Source: Candidatus Segetimicrobium genomatis
GTDB taxonomy: Bacteria; Sysuimicrobiota; Sysuimicrobiia; Sysuimicrobiales; Segetimicrobiaceae
Assembly: GCA_005882445.1 (NCBI GenBank)
Contig: VBAN01000166.1
Location: 1 to 7,013, forward strand
DNA: 7,013 bases
Direction of reading: 5' to 3'
In this document: positions 5,506 to 7,013 of the stretch, piece after piece
Layout: each line of letters opens with the position of its first letter
How positions within the stretch are numbered: the first letter of the stretch is position 1
Translations under genes and position numbers: made by a program
The notes under the pieces: model-generated
Database searches by the model: none
The model's input: the letters and a program-made list of their open reading frames with translations, nothing else
Told to the model about the DNA's origin: nothing

Positions 5506-7013
5506 ATGACGTCGCGGTTCCGGGTCGCCATGGCCCAGATCAACACCACCGTCGGTGACTTCGAAGGGAACACCCGGAAGATCATCGAGCGGCTCGAAGA
5601 AGCCCAGGCGCTTGGGGCGGACGTCGTGACCTTCCCCGAACTGGCGATCACGGGCTATCCTCCCGAAGACCTGCTGATCAAGGTCGATTTCGTCCAGGAA
5701 AACCTGGCATGCCTGGACGAGATCGCCCGCCATGCCGCCCGCACGGCCGCCGTCGTCGGCTTCGTCGACTCGGGAGACCATCTCTACAACGCCGCCGCCG
5801 TGCTGCACGACGGGCGCGTCGCCGGCGTGTACCGCAAGATGCGGCTGCCGAACTACGGCGTCTTTGACGAGAAGCGGTACTTCCAGCCGGGATCGGAGAG
5901 CCCCGTCTTCGTGATCCACGGGGTGCCGGTCGCCGTAAACATCTGCGAGGACGTCTGGGCCCCGGGCGGGCCGCTACTCGCCCAATCGCTGGCCGGCGCG
6001 CTGATCAGCCTCACCCTCAACTCTTCCCCTTATTCGGCGCAGAAGTGGCGGATCCGGGAGGAGATGCTGAAAACCCGGGCGCGCGACTACGCGGTGGCGC
6101 TGGCCTACAACAACCTCGTCGGCGGCCAGGACGAGCTGGTCTTCGACGGGCTCGGCGTGATGATCGACGCCGCGGGACGGGTGGTGGCGCGCGGCCCCGC
6201 GTTCGAGGAAGCCCTCGTCACCGCCGATCTGGACATCGACGCGATCCGGGGCATCCGCCGGTACAATCCGATCCGGACATCCGATGCGCTGCAGAGCGAG
6301 GGGGTGTTGGCCCCGGTCTTCACGCTCTCCCGCGACGCTCCGGCCGGGACCTGGACGCCGCTCCCCGGCAGTGCGATCGCGGATCCCCCGGGCGAGGCGG
6401 AAGAGGTCTACCGGGCGCTGGTGACCGGGACGCGCGATTACGTGCGGAAAAACGGGATGCGCACGGTGGTCCTCGGGCTCAGCGGCGGGGTCGACTCCTC
6501 CCTCGTGGCGTGCATCGCGGTGGACGCGTTGGGCCCGGAGTCGGTCAAGGGGGTGACGATGCCGTCCCGGTTCACCTCAGAGGCCAGCCGGCGGTACGCC
6601 CGCGACCTCGCGCGGGTGCTCGGCATCGAGCTCCTCGACCTCCCGATCGATCCCGCGGCGGCCGCCTACGAACAGGTCCTTGCCGCGCCCTTCGCCGGGC
6701 GGGCCCGCGACGTCACCGAGGAAAACCTCCAGGCGCGCGTCCGCGGCAACGTGCTCATGGCGCTGTCCAACAAGATGGGCTGGCTGGTCCTCACGACGGG
6801 GAACAAGAGCGAGATGAGCGTGGGGTACGCCACGCTCTACGGGGACATGGCCGGGGGATTTGCCGTGATCAAGGACGTGCCCAAGACGCTGGTGTACAGC
6901 CTGGCCCGGTGGCGCAACGGCCGCGGTGTCCTGGCCCGCGCCGCAGGCACGGGGGGGCCGCCGATCCCCAAAGGCGTCCTCGAGCGCGCCCCGACGGCGG
7001 AGCTCCGGGAGAA
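5506..7013 (+). CDS. nadE: Glutamine-dependent NAD+ synthetase (partial, 3' end outside window)
   Basis: 502 complete codons are visible and the frame is open at the window edge; the family usually has about 540-680 residues, so only the C-terminus is missing. It makes NAD+ from nicotinic acid adenine dinucleotide and ATP, using ammonia released from glutamine. The N-terminal nitrilase-type glutaminase domain (about 5-265) has the full Glu-Lys-Cys triad: Glu45 (FPELAITGYPPEDLL), Lys111 (YRKMRLPN) and Cys147 (NICEDVW). The synthetase domain begins near 295, with the PP-loop SGGVDSS (326-332) and TTGNKSEMSVGYATLYGDMA (430-449). The last visible residues, IPKGVLERAPTAELRE, match the conserved region near the end. 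ATG 5506 (MTSRFRVAMAQIN) is preferred because the family starts just before the AQIN motif and AGGGGG (5494-5499) is well spaced. An in-frame ATG at 5476, with GGGGG at 5464-5468, is a possible alternative that adds 10 residues. Its own promoter lies upstream; it sits next to glnA, the source of its glutamine. Confidence 0.96.
   Translation, partial: MTSRFRVAMAQINTTVGDFEGNTRKIIERLEEAQALGADVVTFPELAITGYPPEDLLIKVDFVQENLACLDEIARHAARTAAVVGFVDSGDHLYNAAAVLHDGRVAGVYRKMRLPNYGVFDEKRYFQPGSESPVFVIHGVPVAVNICEDVWAPGGPLLAQSLAGALISLTLNSSPYSAQKWRIREEMLKTRARDYAVALAYNNLVGGQDELVFDGLGVMIDAAGRVVARGPAFEEALVTADLDIDAIRGIRRYNPIRTSDALQSEGVLAPVFTLSRDAPAGTWTPLPGSAIADPPGEAEEVYRALVTGTRDYVRKNGMRTVVLGLSGGVDSSLVACIAVDALGPESVKGVTMPSRFTSEASRRYARDLARVLGIELLDLPIDPAAAAYEQVLAAPFAGRARDVTEENLQARVRGNVLMALSNKMGWLVLTTGNKSEMSVGYATLYGDMAGGFAVIKDVPKTLVYSLARWRNGRGVLARAAGTGGPPIPKGVLERAPTAELRE

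Overview
This 7 kb window is gene-dense, GC-rich bacterial chromosome (roughly 70 percent GC by eye). All genes lie on the + strand and the regulatory gaps are short. I see no mobile element, CRISPR array, tRNA or rRNA. The families (membrane pyrophosphatase, soluble GAF/HisKA_2 kinase, ANTAR response regulator, type I-beta glutamine synthetase, glutamine-dependent NAD synthetase) suggest a free-living high-GC bacterium, perhaps an actinobacterial, Chloroflexota-like or uncultivated lineage. The sequence does not let me name the phylum.

Layout. (1) 2-256 is the C-terminal end of a membrane-embedded ion-pumping pyrophosphatase (hppA). (2) 253-1938 overlaps its stop by 4 bases (GTGA) and encodes a soluble sensor histidine kinase with two GAF domains and a HisKA_2 catalytic core. 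(3) 1942-3738 starts 3 bases later and encodes the cognate response regulator: a receiver domain, an ANTAR RNA-binding antiterminator domain and a 400-residue C-terminal extension. The extension looks like a tandem pair of beta-rich, possibly OB-like modules ending in a very basic tail. These three genes look like one translationally coupled transcript. (4) 3694-3854 holds a good promoter inside the last codons of the regulator gene and a structured leader with a strong terminator-like hairpin. (5) 3855-5297 is glnA. (6) 5298-5505 contains a stable hairpin, an extended -10 promoter and alternative hairpins around the ribosome binding site of the next gene. (7) 5506 to the window end is nadE, cut off at the edge.

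How the parts may work together. The kinase senses a cytoplasmic signal through its GAF domains and phosphorylates the receiver, which should switch on the ANTAR domain's RNA binding. ANTAR proteins control nitrogen-related genes by stabilising an antiterminator hairpin. Just downstream, the glnA leader has a perfect 6-bp stem with a six-base loop whose 3' arm is also part of the terminator-like hairpin, which is the arrangement expected of an ANTAR target. A weaker hairpin just upstream also has a six-base loop, with A at position 1 and G at position 4. The working hypothesis is therefore a local circuit, sensor kinase to ANTAR regulator to glnA attenuator. Glutamine made by GlnA is also the ammonia donor for the NadE next door. 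The kinase/ANTAR/glnA gene order is read directly; the RNA circuit is inference.
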